Positions 46,523-59,196 are shown, counted from the stretch's first letter. The stretch is 64,000 bases of DNA from Litoditis marina (GCA_964036275.1 OZ038440.1:6733690-6797689), one strand, 5' to 3'. Notes: generated by a model from the letters alone, not told the origin. Program-made: numbers and translations.

Positions 46523-47974
46523 TAAACTGATTCCTCACAAAACATATCTTCGTTACAACGTCTCTTTCAAGATAACTATTGTCCCACAAATCATTTGGTT
46601 CAATCGCCGTCGTCCAGCACTGTCAAATTGCATGTAATATTATGAGCGCGTAACAGGGTAACCATACCCTTTTTCTCCTCAACTTTTCTCTCCATTTACT
46701 CCATTGGAGTGCCACATACTATGTGGAAGTCACGTGTTAAATCACGAATAAATCTATTCTATTCTATTCTAATGAGAAATAATCTTACAGATTCTGTTGC
46801 CCCAAAATAATGATTAATATGAAATCAAATAAACACGTTTCACATAGATATTATAGACACAGATTGAAATAGAAAGCGGGGTCGTAGAGGAAAAACCAAT
46901 ATTGTTACTCTCATGTCCGGGCGTGTAATAACAAACGGAAATGCCGGTTCAATGACAGGATTTATTGCCGGCCACTAGCTATTTGCTAGCGAAATTATGT
47001 GCAAATATGGTTGTTGGCTTCACGTGGAACTGAATAATAGGAAAAAGAGCAATTGCAACTAATGCGATTCCAAATTGCCCCAAATGTAAAAGTCGGAACA
47101 AATTACCGACATTTTTACTAGTTACAAACAATCGGTGGCATAATGAACGAAAGAAACATGACAGAATTATTAATGCCGAAAAAGTTTAATTTTTCCACAC
47201 AAATTTCCTAGAAGAGTAGAACTGATTTCCCATAAACCACTAAAAGTAAAACACGAACTTTTTAGAAAGTATACTAAAAATATCATAAGAAACTAAACTG
47301 AGAGCATCCGTCAATTGCAGAGTAGCTTAGAAGACATAGTGTGCCCCCTGGTTAACACGATAAATAGCGTCATTTATTCAGACCTGACAACTACTAACTT
47401 CACTCAATACGCTAATTTTTTGCTCAAATGTTAAACGTAATTTGGTTTGAATGTAGGTTTCAGTATTTCAATAACTGTTCGAAAACGTGAAAAAAAAAAC
47501 AGAAACAACAGCAAAGCGGGGTTTTCAATGCTTTTTTCTGTAATCTGATACTTTTAAATAGTTAGCACCTTGTCGTATAACTTTGTAAAAGTTTCACTAA
47601 TTGAAATATATAAAATTCGCGAATAAAACACATATATGATAACACAAACAACGTGAAACAAAATTTAAACTGAAATGAAATGTAATTTCATGAAGGCAAG
47701 CAACTACTTCCGTTTATTTGTTTTCTAGCTAACAGTTAAATGTTCAGAAGTGTTTAACTGCCCCGTAGTCTTGTGAAGTGAGCAATACTACTAGTAACAT
47801 CGAAATTTGAAAAAAAGACACATATTATATTTGTATCGTATGAAAGCTCAAAAAAAAGTTAATAAATTAACGTGTTTTCCGTGTCACTCAATTATACTGC
47901 ATATGAAATGCACTAATAAACTACAGATCTTCTAACTTCAAACTACTATATTCACTTTTAGTCCATAATATGGA
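46523..47974. other. Intergenic stretch, no gene
   Basis: AT-rich. It contains a retroelement-like 3' tail at about 46695-46775 (ATTGGAGTGCCACAT...GTCACGTGTT...ATTCTATTCTATTCTA) that is related to 50195-50283. Otherwise I see nothing. Confidence 0.55.
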
Positions 47975-48785
47975 TTAATCGCTAGCCTTCAGGCCTTCTT
48001 CAAACAACAGCTTTTGTTTTTCTGCATCCGAAGGTGTATTATTTATGCGCCTTTCGCTGAAAACAAAGGAATATTGGTGTAAAACGGTGTCGTGTCTCGA
48101 AAAATGAGTTGTATGTATGAGAAGTCAATAATTGAGAAGGAGGGGAGATCTTCAAGGACCCTCGAGCCGAAATAAAACAAACAAACCACATCGATTCTAA
48201 ATTCGCTCCATTTCCAAAAAGAAGTGCACTAATCGCGTAGAACTTGAACTTGAACTACATTAAAAATTCCAGAAAACTTAACTCATAATCATTCATTCTG
48301 TGAAATAATGCGATAATCATAGATAGGTGTAATCAGTAAGCAAAAACACAAATACTTTGGTAATCTTGCTTGTTATGAAAATTTGCTGAAGTTCATGTTT
48401 TTGTTGATGATTCTCAAAGATGACAAACGCGATTAACTCAAGAGGATATCTTTTCAATACTCTCTGCCGTAAAAAATATCAAGCCAAACTTATATCAACA
48501 AGGAAACAATGTAACTTTTTTTTTAAAATCTCTCGAATAAGTGTGTCAATTGACTACTAGTTCACCTTCCGGCGAAAGTGCGTAGCGTCTATTGAAGATG
48601 GCAGCGTTTCGTGAGGTGAAAATCGAATTTGGCACTCCTTTTCGAGTACTTCTCCGCCTAGAGAACACACGAAGAAAGTAAAGAAGTCGATAAAAACTAT
48701 ACGTAAAGCCCTGAAAAGAGTTTTGTAGCTGTTTTTAGTGTTGTATTCATTGTAACAGGAACGTATTTTTTCGGTAGTGTTTCAT
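47975..48785 (-). CDS. Small predicted protein with hydrophobic N-terminus (85 aa)
   Basis: Three-exon model on minus: 48785-48763, 48710-48558, 48056-47975, phases 2 and 2, stop TAA. Intron 1 is 52 bases, a typical size for these worms. The product starts MKHYRKNT, then a hydrophobic segment (ALRIVFIDFFTFFVCSLGG, about residues 9-27) that could be a signal peptide or anchor, then a charged region with FRRKVNYERRI, ending KLLFEEGLKASD. I do not recognise a family. Exon 3 has clear coding character and a TTTTCAG acceptor; exon 2 is open from its TTTTCAG acceptor. Weak points are the donors GTTCCT (exon 1) and GTAGTC (exon 2). It lies between the 405-aa protein gene and the possible peptide gene, all on minus. 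Confidence 0.5.
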
Positions 48786-49004
48786 GTATATGAATTATGG
48801 AAATGATGGACTCAAATCATACTAAGAGATGATTCGAGATGGTTCTTAACCCTCCGCCGAATATAAAAAGCTCGAAATAATTTTTTGCCGATCTTCTATT
48901 GAGAACATAGAGCATAGTTATTTTAGCCCCCTTACATAGAGAATAGGTGTTTTAGCGAGAATAGTTGTTTGGAATACATCCTGCATTGAGTACATAGAGC
49001 CCAG

Positions 49005-49244
49005 TTATTTATATTCTGTGCCTGATCCTCTTCCTGAGTGCAGTATAGACGTGTCTTTAATGTGCTGAAACGGCTTCCGAGATCTGCCCTTGAGAGCATG
49101 TATATCCTCAGAGTCATTATTTACGTAAAAAGTATTTTCCCTGTTTTGTATATGGTTTTCGGACAAGTATTGTTGTCCGATAGCTGCCAAGGCCAGACAA
49201 ACTGAAAGGTACGACATAGCAAAGTTTCTTTTTGACATCACCAT
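49005..49244 (-). CDS. Possible secreted peptide (79 aa), single exon
   Basis: An uninterrupted frame on minus. Starts are possible at M1, M3 or M9; the stretch MSYLSVCLALAAIGQQ after KRN looks like a signal peptide. The mature part is polar, rich in Asn, His, Ser and Gly, with a basic GRSRKPF that could be a processing site. It is head-to-head with the TIL gene starting at 49478. No family is recognised and no introns are seen; it could be a chance frame. Confidence 0.35.
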   Translation of the reverse strand: MVMSKRNFAMSYLSVCLALAAIGQQYLSENHIQNRENTFYVNNDSEDIHALKGRSRKPFQHIKDTSILHSGRGSGTEYK

Positions 49245-49418
49245 TTCCTCAGCGAATCCCTAATTGTTAGGGTCAGGCTGGATAGAAATAAAATACATAG
49301 AACCGTTGTTTCGATTGTTGAATTCCTCAAAACACAACAGCTTCGTACAGTCCGTATGAATATCGCACGGATGTAGGGCGAATTGTATCAGAAATGAATC
49401 ACAATGCGCAGAAAACGG

Positions 49419-49426
49419 TATAAAAG
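49419..49426 (+). promoter_or_regulatory. TATA box of the TIL-domain gene
   Basis: TATAAAAG, 51 bases before the last base upstream of the ATG at 49478. A start of transcription about 30 bases downstream would give a 5' UTR of roughly 25-30 bases. Confidence 0.65.
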
Positions 49427-49477
49427 ACAAGCACCAAGACTGAGAAACATCATTCCTTGTTATCTCAAACACTAATC

Positions 49478-51388
49478 ATGATTGTGCAGGTGCGGTTACT
49501 TTCCTTGTTTAGAAAATGTTACGCAAAGCTTTTTTTCAAATTACACAACCTTCCGGTAAAAAACTGAGGTATTTCCGGAGTATTAATGATGGAACAGGAG
49601 CATTTATTCTCGCTTTCTGATAGAAAAAAACCTGAAAGAATTATAGCTATATTCTGAACTTCAACAACATTATTATTTTGTCCTCTATTTCAGCTGTTCT
49701 TGGTAGTCTCGGTATCATTGGTGTCGGCTGTACCACACAACAATGGTAAGTGTGTCATACCACAAATTTGGCTAGAACAAACTTCGTATTTTTTACCAAT
49801 AATCAAAATAGTTTCCCCATTGATCACTTCACATCAGCCAAACTTCTCTGTATCTGCCCGCTTAGAGCAACAGGGCATGACCAGGTCAGAGTTTTTGAAA
49901 TTGATGATAATATGTCCCAATTTTGATGGAGAAGCAGCATGACGAACTACAAACAAATCGGGATAGAGCGCAGCATTTGCTTCGGAAAAGTGACCTTTAT
50001 ACAATAGAATAGAACTAGAAAAAAATGTTTGTTGATGGTTCATGTATACATGAAAGATGATTAAATACGCAAGGGAAAGCGCGAAATAACAATGAAAATG
50101 AGAAGATGAAACTAGAAAGCAGATGTTGAAGCGAGAAAATTGGTACAGACCCAAAATGAAAAATACCCACAGGACAGTAACGAATACCATTCAAGTTGAT
50201 TGGAGTGCCACATCTTACTTCAAATGTGGAAAGTCACGTGTTCACTCGTGAAAATATCCTAGTCTATGCTATTCCGTTCTAAGGCTATGTCACTGCTCCC
50301 CCCAACCCCACTCCTCCACAGCCTACCTGCCCCCCGAATGAGGTGTATGTCGGCTGTACGCCTGGGTGCGAGTCTACCTGTGAAGTACCAGCCCAGGTAC
50401 GAAATGATTTGCGAACCCTTAAACTTCCTGAGTTCCAATGTTAACACGTTTAACGCCAAATGTTCTGCCTAGACGAAATGACCATTTTGACTGTTGTATA
50501 CTGTCGGTCCGACTCCCGTAAAACACGACAGAATTCAGAAACGTGCAATGACAAGTGCATGATGCCTCATGAAAGCTAACTTCACGTGACTATTCAGGTT
50601 ACTTTTAGTATAGTAGGACCGAAGTCAAAAATACAACATGTTCAGCGGTACTGTCATGGATGTCCCGAGATCTGTTTGTGTGCACAAGGCTACGCAAGGG
50701 ACAATTACGGCAGATGCCTTTCTGTGAGCTACTGCTCCCAACCGGCCGGTGAGTAGTGAACAATAAATTGTACTCCCAGTGAAACGTCGAGGTTCTCGTA
50801 GGGAAAGGTAGCAATTGTGAAGCTTCAAACTGTTTGATGTGTGATGCACTTTTCACTATTCACTATTTATTTGAAGTGTTCATTTGAAACTAATGATTCT
50901 TAATAAATGTGTTTTTGAGTTAATGAACAGTGTGAGATATCAAAAACTCTCTTGTCGACTTTTGTAACCGTCCATCTTTCAACATACGCTAATTTTCGTT
51001 CGAGGCCTGGCGTAGAAACACAAACCCGATTTTCAATTTCGTGCTTTTTGCAGTGTTATAGTATTGACAGCCTCTTAACTTACGTGTTTCTTCACCTACT
51101 TCAATCAATTTCACTGAGACTTGTCTGTAAATTTTCAAGAGAACGTTCGTTTTCCATAATGATTCAATATGAGTACCTCAAGCTGCATGTGTTTCAGTCA
51201 GCGCGGGGGCCCCTTCACCAACCGGCAATCCGAACCCCACTTCTGAACCACCAGCCCCTACCACAGCCTTCCCACCTCAACCCTCTTGGGGACCCCTACC
51301 TCCCAGAGGTTCCACCTCGGGCCCATATGTCCCAGGGGTTGAATACGTCACTGCACCTCCAGCATATGCTGCACACGGAAGAAAATGA
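49478..51388 (+). CDS. Secreted TIL (trypsin inhibitor-like) domain protein with proline-rich tail
   Basis: Predicted 156 aa. Exons: 49478-49489, 49694-49745, 50284-50396, 50646-50748, 51198-51388; phases fit and the stop is TGA. Signal peptide about residues 1-16 (MIVQLFLVVSVSLVSA). A linker with YVTAPPNPTPPQP is followed by a ten-cysteine TIL domain (C37, 46, 50, 54, 62, 65, 69, 71, 83, 89): CPPNEVYVGC, CESTCEVP, CPEICLCAQGYARDN, GRC. Residues 94-156 are Pro/Gly/Ser-rich and end with a second EYVTAPPAYAAHGRK. TIL domains of this type include serine protease inhibitors of the Ascaris family; which residue is the reactive site is not clear here, so inhibition is inference. The exon 3 acceptor (TTCTAAG) is unusual and lies at the end of a repeat tail. 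Confidence 0.88.
50195..50283. repeat. Retroelement-like 3' tail providing the exon 3 acceptor
   Basis: GATTGGAGTGCCACAT, GTGGAAAGTCACGTGTTCAC and CTATGCTATTCCGTTCTAAG correspond block by block to 46695-46775, where the end is a clean ATTCT microsatellite. Here the decayed microsatellite forms the polypyrimidine tract and AAG acceptor of TIL exon 3. Confidence 0.6.
50497..50613. mobile_element. MITE family A copy in TIL intron 3
   Basis: Starts TATACTG and ends TTTTAGTATAG; the core CAGAAACGTGCAATGACA is intact. It ends 32 bases before exon 4. Confidence 0.7.
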
Positions 51389-52367
51389 TTTATGTTTGTA
51401 ATATTCATTAGATAAAGTATTAAACATTATTCGGTGTTTTAAACATTATTTGGTGCTTCACGTGTTAGAACTATTGAAGATAGCGACAAGGGAAAACTTA
51501 CTACAACCTGTGGGTTGCCAATATGTACCATTCCCGATGTGAGAGTGTTTCTCTTACTATTTTTCTGGTTGGTAACTTTTTCTCTTTTCCTTTCTGTTGT
51601 ATGTTTTGCTCGTTAGCATTTTCTCTCTCCCTATATCTCTCTATCCCCCGTCCATGATTCAAGTTTGTCCGGTAATTTTTTCGTTCTCATCCATCTCCGT
51701 TTCCCTCTGTTTCTCTCTAATCTAAGTTTTATCTTCTCTCTCTTCTCTCTCTCACTCTGTCTCTCTCTCTATTTCTCTCACTCTCTCTTTCTCTATCTAT
51801 CTTCTCTACCTTCATCCCTTACCCTTGCTATCCTCTCCCTCCATTCTATTTCCCTCTCTCCCATACCCTCTCATCAATATCAGCCCAGCACATGTTGTTT
51901 TCTGTCTGTTAGGATCAAGCTATCATTTTCTCCCACAACTCGGCCGTATTTTTTTAAACATGCATTCTCGTTAATTTTTGAAACTGATTGAAATTTATAA
52001 ACACTGTTCAAAATGTGTATATTACTCAGAAGTATAGGGATGTTTTCGTCGCTGCGAACCATTTCCCAAAGTTCCTTTCAGAATATTGATTGCAACAATT
52101 AATGAGTACTCCAATTGACCAACAGTTATTATGTCGAACAAAGCCTTTATCTTCTAGATTCTCCATGACGTCATTTTTGAAGAAATTAGTTGACGTCAGA
52201 AACCGATCCAAGTCACCCACCAAACAGGTAAAATTCCCGTTAACGTACATTAAATACTAACAACCTTATTTAGAAGTTTTTAAAAGGTCCATAATTACTG
52301 AAAAACGAACAAACACGCAGATTTTTTATCACGTGTAACGCAATATGACACCTTCACTGTTGAACAC
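51389..52367. other. Spacer between TIL and BTB genes, with CT-rich tract
   Basis: It contains a pyrimidine-rich tract at about 51600-51870 (CTCTCT). A minus-strand frame at 52026-52250 looks protein-like but has no flanking exons or domain I can name, so it is not called. Confidence 0.5.
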
Positions 52368-55300
52368 ATGTCTAAACAACCTCCACATTGTGTCGCAAGG
52401 TGAGTAATTCACGAAAATGGCCAACTGTGCTTTTCTGCTGTATACATGCAAATTTGAGCTCACCGCGTTTCGCTCGCACCTAAAGTTCGTGGTGCGTATG
52501 ACAGATTCAACTACAGCACACTAATGTTAGTTATAACCATGTTTCCGACTAACAAATGGGAAGTAATCGGGACTTCATCAGTAGTTTAAGTTTTGGTAGT
52601 ACTTCACGAGTATTTGTGCGAAAGAGAGCAACAAAACGTGTTCACGCAGAGCTAATCACACATTTTATAAAGTTTGCAATGATTATCTTTATATCTTCTT
52701 TTATAGCAAAGACATCCGCTGCCTTCTCCTCACTTCGGTTCGTACCCATATGGGACGAATGGGTACAATGCCCCAATGGGACATGGCCCACCGGAGCAGC
52801 GGAGGGGATACCATTACGGGGGACCACCATCTCGATCATCCAATGTTGAAGCATACAACTCGGATTATGTGAGTTGACTCAAATTTTTAGGATTTTGAAA
52901 AAAAATGAAAATTCGCCAAAACAGTTCCTTTGATTGAACTCACGATTGTGAAAGTTTTTTATTTCTTACTCCCTTATAAGAAATGTTACGGTCAAAATGA
53001 ATAATGTTTCGAAACTTTTTGTCATTAATACTTTTACTAATTAGGCTGATGTTTGTGAAAGATTATCGTGGATATTTTGTTTTTGTTTTCACCTTTGTTT
53101 TGTTCTGGTTTGGAGCACACATCAAAACGACAGTTGTTGCTTTCTTTGACATGTTCTTTGTGTAAGATGCACATGAAAAGGAGTTTATGACCCCGCAGGC
53201 ATGATAATGGAAATTTCGAACGAGTGTGTACGTTGCTCGGTGATCAAAAACTGAAACTTTCTTTGAGCTCAAAAAGATAACTCCTAATTAGTGAATGAAT
53301 GACATTTTCAGACGGAGGTTTTTGTGCTACCACCGATTGATAAACTATTTTGAACTTTAAAAAAGATTTTTGAAAAACTGGATGAAATGACCATAACGGT
53401 AAATAGAAAAATCTCAGGTTTGGTTTGAAGGTGAAGGTCATGTAATCAAGAATAGTTTCGACACAACAAAACCTGTAAATTTTTCGCAATATTTTCGAAA
53501 AGAGCCACATTTACCCAGTGTTTCTGACTGAAATTTGATGTGACACACATATCGAAAAGTCTGTGTTGGAAATAATTGAACCTTTCAGGCAACCTTCGCG
53601 AGTCCCCCATTCCTCCCTCTGCCGCCCTCCTCTCTTCTTGGCAATACGCCATCGCCACATCATGGAAATTCGCCAATTCTGCACCATGGCAATTCACCAA
53701 TACTCAGAAACAGCTCTCGACTGAGCACGGAACAGAGCAACCAGAGCAATGTGAGGTTTCATATTCATTCTAATCCTTGGAGAAGATATTTCCGAATGTC
53801 GACAATGGTGCTAGGAGTAAGAAAAATACTGATGGTATTTTATGAGGTTTATACATCTCATCTGGTTGCATGAAATAAAGTCAAATAATCAGCGTCTACA
53901 TGACATTTTCAGAAAAGGAAGGAATGAAACTAAGTCATTGTACTTTGAAACGAAAATATTTGTTTCGCAAACATTTTTTGATTATTCTCGTTTTTCATGA
54001 AAAGCGGCCTCTTTGTAACAAAATCTTTGCCATCAATCATTAGGTCGAGTGTCAGAAATAAGTATGACACCTTCCCGCTCCCAACTTTTCACAATTCAAT
54101 TCGGAAAATTCTTAGAATTTAAACTCTGGCGTTTTTTGTGTGTTCGTTTTCTAGCTATTTTAATTTCGAAACAAATAATGTCTTACTTTTTCGTTTTTTT
54201 GTAATTGTTATTATTATTGTCAGTTCACTTTCCAGGAATCGGTCGGAATTCACTCCTGGAATACGGAAAACTCGGAAACAATGCGCGAGGGATCGAGAGA
54301 GCACGGGAAAATAAGAGGCCCAGATGATAACTCGTATTATTTGAATAAGGTAGGTCTGTACTGTACCGATGGGTAACACTACCCAACTTGTCTTTCAAAT
54401 TGTTTTCGTATAGATAGATTTTAATAGTGACTAATATTATAAACTTTTCGTGGACAATCACCATCGAAAACTGGCACGACTAGGTGGATATTTTTGTCAA
54501 CTGAGATCTCAAGCTCATACAACTTTTCAGGATTACAATTCGAACTTTGCTGAGCCTTCTCTCTTCGATCCAATGAACAGTATGTCTCGAACCCGATCTC
54601 ATTCCCCCAGAAAAGAGAAGAAGACAGACGCTGGGAAGACCTCGAGGTAAGCATTTCACGTTGGAACTGGTGAGGACAGTATTATCAGCAAACATGACAT
54701 ATTTCCTTGTGAAACTATTTCCGCGTTTCGCGTTTACTGTTAGTGAAATGCGTAGTCACGTGGAACGAGTTAGAACACAACATCATTCGATTTCATTATG
54801 CAAATACGCTAGATCTTTAATGTTTAATCATGGTTACTTGTTTTACGTTACCGTTCCGCTCACTTCTATTAGATGGTTAATATGTAGCAGGTGTTACGCG
54901 AGCTATTTTGAACAGGGTACGAGTTCGTGATTAATTGATAAGGTTCAGCTCATCAGCTGCTCATGAGATTTCAACGGATTTTCACCTGTGTTTTGGCAAC
55001 TTTTCACGTAACACTTGGGTTAAAGGCTTTATTTGTTTCAGCTTAAACCTCCGTCTTACATTTAACCCTAATAAGTTATGTGTTTCAGGTCCAAATCTCC
55101 CCAGAAGAAGCGAGCTGTCAGTAACACTTTAGATTATCTCAACAACCAGTGTCATTTGGAAGGCTGCTCCACGGCTATTGTGGTTCATGTAGGTTAAATC
55201 ATCTTAATTGTCAATAGTTTGGTGACAATGACACATAGAACCCTGGAAATATTCTGAAAAAGTCCTGATGAAAAAGTGGAAAGGGTGAGTAGAAGAAATT

Positions 55301-58300
55301 ATTACTGATACTTTATATATAATCTACTTTCACGTTTACGTTCACTGCTGCTGCTTGAAATATGCACTTTAATTTCTGACTTCAACATACTAACCTTGTT
55401 ATAGTCGAGATACCAGGAAACCTAATATCCCGAGAAGATGAATTGACTTCTGGTTTCAAGTTGAATCTATAGAAAAACCCAGTTGCTAGCTGCCAACTGC
55501 TAACAGGTGCTACTTCCAATCACACGAAATAAGCACATCGAATAAATCTTTCACAAACTTCCGGGTTTTTATCCACACACGTGTAACGTAACAAACGGGT
55601 TAGAAAACGTGTCGTCAAGAAAAAGGATGAAATCACTTATTTCAGACCACACGTTTCCTGATTTGTCGTCATCAGTTGTGTCATGCATCGGAATATTTCA
55701 AGAATTTGTTAATCGCACACAGGAGACACGAGGATCTACACGTGAGTAATCTTGAACTTCTAATTTCCGCTGAAACGTTCCAATATGCCTTACGTTTTTT
55801 TCTTATTATTCTATTCACCTCGCCGTCGCCATTCAAAGTCACAATCCACCATGAAGTTCTGTGCCAGCACGGTCACGATGCTTAACTTTCAAATAGACCT
55901 ATAAAAATTCAGGTTGCGGGCAATATAATCAATACTTTTAATAATCATCTGCAGATAGCCGTTTCCGGTATGTCTAACCCTCCCCCAACCACGCAGTTTC
56001 GATGGTTCGTCGAAAGTTGCATTCCCTGCCCCGCTCTGAAAGACATATCAGGTAAACAAAATTATGTTTCACTTCTTCTAACCATTTTGATTCTCTATCA
56101 ACTTTTTTAATTATCGTGCGGTACTCTTCAATTCAAGGATGTGTGGCATGCGCATCGTAAAATGTATGCTCACAATTGCTGTAAAATTGTGATGTTCTGT
56201 AAGAGCTGGCTAACTAAAATAACTAAATGTATATGTTTAAACTACTTTATTCAATTGAAGCGAGGCAGGTTGTGTTTTGGTGTAATCGTCCCACACAAAT
56301 CAGTTCCAGCATTCCGCTGCAAACTACGTAAGCTGTGAGATTTATTGCAGTGTCAGTGGTTATTTGCAGTCGACAGCTGCGCATTATGATCAAAGTCATT
56401 GAGCAAATGAACTGAACAAATTATTGAAGGGTTTCAAACTTGACAAGTGACTTGATATTTGACAAGTGCCAGTTATGTCAGAAAAAGTTCCAAAGATCGG
56501 ACAGAATGAAACTGAAGAAGTTTCACGAACATGTTGATACAACATTTTCAGTACACAATCATTTACATAATTATTTTCTCACAGTCTATTGAAACTTCCG
56601 AAGTTTCTCTTTCCGTTTCAATATGTTCTGTTGTAGATGACACTCTGGAGACCTGCATGCGACTGTGCAAACGGTTTCAAGCTAATGGACTGGAAGTCAG
56701 ATGCTCCAAGTACCTTATTGAAAATGTCAGTGTTCACTCGTAGTTGTGTTAACTTTGTTTTCTTAATTTTTCCATTTCTCTTAAATCCCACCAGGATAAA
56801 AGTCGTACGAAAAAGTGCACGAACCGACAAACGCAGGGTGTGTTTGAGATGTCGGGATATCCAAAATATTTACTCAGAATACTGAATTAAGTTTTTATAG
56901 AGTTTCCTTTCAGGCATCCAACAGGCAGCCTCTTGTCACACTCTGCTGGCTGAATTGGTGTTTGAAACACAAGTTTGATCCGCAGGTTAAAGCTATAATT
57001 GTGTTTGTCCTAAATTTTGTTTGTTCAGATTTTCGACTTGTTCGTACTAGCAGTGGCGTTTTCCGGTGTTCTCGCGATAATCGGAGCATCTCAGACCAAT
57101 AATATTATTGAGTAGATCGGAAGTTTTTACTTTCTATCATTATTGCATTGAAGTTAAAGTTTTCACGTGATTCTGTTCAGCTACCTTGTTCCAACTGTAC
57201 TTTCTCTTTTTCTGTAGGTCATCCAGTCGTGTCTACCATCGGTAGCTCGATTGTCGCTAGCCACCCTGGAGCAGCACCGTCACATGATGAGCGAGCGGAT
57301 ATTCGCTGACATACTGGCCGCCAAGTTGCGCGGATGTTACCAGAAGGTTAACAATTTATTCAGTCACTTATTCATCTATCTACATTCGAAAATTGTACGA
57401 CTTGCTCACTATAGAAAGGATACTAATAGGATACTAAATGTTTATCGAGATAGTGTATGAATATTGAGTTGCCAAATGATAACGAATCAATCGGTGTTGA
57501 GGAGAGAAATGAATTTTGGATCCCATGAAGTAGTGACAGATCTGTGTTGTTTGTATTTCTTGAGCAATATCACGGTGTCTCGTTTATGCTACACTCTCGC
57601 GTTCAACTGTCGATGAATGAGTTTGAATAGGTAACTTGAAACCATTTTAATGATCATTTCATTTCATTTCATTTATTCATTCACTTCGCTTCGTTTCGAG
57701 GCGGTGATCATCATACATATCACAGATCTTTGTAGTAGCAGCTTCTTCTGAGGTATTGGTCCCTTTCCTTCATAGAAGACTTCATATGATATATCATACT
57801 ATTAGTTCGTTGTGCGAATAAACGTAACAAACGTCAGTGAAAAGACCAGTTAGACTCATCTTGAGGCGTTACTCACATGTTCGTTGCAGGCTGTCGATGT
57901 GTTCCGAACTATCCATAAGATGGACCATTTCTCAGTCGAATTGGATAGATGTCCGCGTTGTGGAAGGACGAAAGAGGGAATGCGCGTCAAAGTCAACGCC
58001 GACCCGTGCAGGTATAGTCAACATTACTTGAATACATAGGACCAGGTCATTTATAAGATCTTTCCGCTTTAAAAAGTTTTTTTGTATCCTACTGTATTTT
58101 TATTTCTCCTTTTGTATATCATAGGCTTGCATGTAAATGTAAACAAATCAATCAATCAGATAGGTAAACGGTAACTTACGGTGATCAAAACAGTAGTCTG
58201 ACCTTGTATTTTTCGTTTTTGAGTATGCCATTTTATTCGAGAACAGAGAGAAAGCACATTTGCAAGTACTTTGAAATACCAGTTTTCATGGATTGTTTGA

Positions 58301-58959
58301 TTTCAGGAAACAGCTTGGCTGTGACAGATGTCATGTGACGGGTTGTGAGCTGGAGCAGAAGGCTGGTGACGATCTACAGGTAGCTCAAAATGTAAACCAT
58401 AAAGCTAACCGTCATCAGACTGCATAATCAATCAATTTATCAATTTAAATAAAAGTTTGAATCTGAGAAAAGTGTGAATATTTTTTTTCAGGCTTTCTAC
58501 CAATGTGAGCACGCCCTACTCCCTTTGAATGATACCACAGACGAATGTCACTGTCAGACACGCGCGCTGGCCGTACACCTAGGTACGTTTCCGTCAGCTA
58601 TTTAGCTCATTAAAACTTGAGCTAGGATACTGCAATTCTCAAATTTGCTGTTTTGATCGTGTCCCGACGTCAATACGTATTGAATTTGATTCACGCAAAC
58701 AAATTCTCAGTTTCATTAACTTTTGTACAGATACAATTGAAAACTAGGAGCCAATGTAGTAGAGCAAAACGAGTAGAAAACTTTTTTTTTTTCACCTGAA
58801 ATGTATTCATAGATGTTTGTTTTCTAGTATTCACTTTTTTCAGGAGCTGCCTACCCTATATCCCGTCCCGAAGATACGATGAAGGAATGGGGTACGATGC
58901 CGAGACAAGGGAGGTCAAAAGAGAGAAGAAAGGACAAGGAACATAACCATCATCAATGA
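52368..58959 (+). CDS. BTB-domain protein with cysteine-rich C-terminus (526 aa)
   Basis: Sixteen-exon model: 52368-52399, 52712-52868, 53589-53750, 54236-54349, 54531-54646, 55089-55188, 55646-55741, 55955-56051, 56637-56725, 56914-56985, 57029-57043, 57218-57346, 57890-58011, 58307-58379, 58492-58582, 58844-58959; phases agree throughout. Residues 1-200: low-complexity Pro/Gly/Tyr/Ser/His with repeated HHGNSPIL and a basic RSHSPRKEKK. About 210-325: BTB-like fold (STAIVVHTTRFLICRHQLC, HASEYFKNLL, CKRFQANGLEVRCSKYLIEN). About 330-415: helical BACK-like region. About 410-480: CPRC, CDRCHVTGCE and CHC, a probable zinc site. The end is basic. Known: BTB domains dimerise or recruit Cullin-3; the role here is unknown. 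Uncertain: the first exon, the exon 2 acceptor (AAAG) and the 15-base exon 11. AATGAA follows the stop. Confidence 0.82.
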
Positions 58960-59071
58960 AAACTCGTAACATATTTTATACAAATGAAAATGAACATCAC
59001 AACATGCTATTTGAATCTGAAGAAATATGAACAGCAAGCATAGAACCAGCGACGTCAAGCAAAAATAGTAC

Positions 59072-59196
59072 TTAAAGTAGGACGATTATGTGGACCAATC
59101 TCGTGTCAACGGTCCTTTAAACTGCAATTGAAAAATGTATTGCAGTTTAAAAGACTGAAGCGTTACGATTGCACCACATAATCGTCCTTTTTTAAG
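59072..59196. mobile_element. MITE family B copy, best preserved
   Basis: About 125 bp: TTAAAGTAGGACGATTATG at one end, CATAATCGTCCTTTTTTTAA at the other, with an internal inverted CTTTAAACTGCA / TGCAGTTTAAAAG. TTAA flanks suggest piggyBac-type targeting. It lies 113 bases after the BTB stop codon. Confidence 0.8.

Noticed and set aside
49260..49472. 70-aa minus-strand frame with four cysteines
   Set aside because: It overlaps the TATA box and 5' UTR of the TIL gene and has no signal peptide or splice support.
51665..51991. 108-aa hydrophobic Ser/Leu-rich frame
   Set aside because: Produced by the CT-rich tract. Similar artefacts occur over the GA/CT tracts at 30845-31237, 38053-38454 and 61536-61938.
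52026..52250. 74-aa minus-strand frame between the TIL and BTB genes
   Set aside because: It reads like protein, but I could not find flanking exons, a signal peptide or a known domain; left as unassigned.
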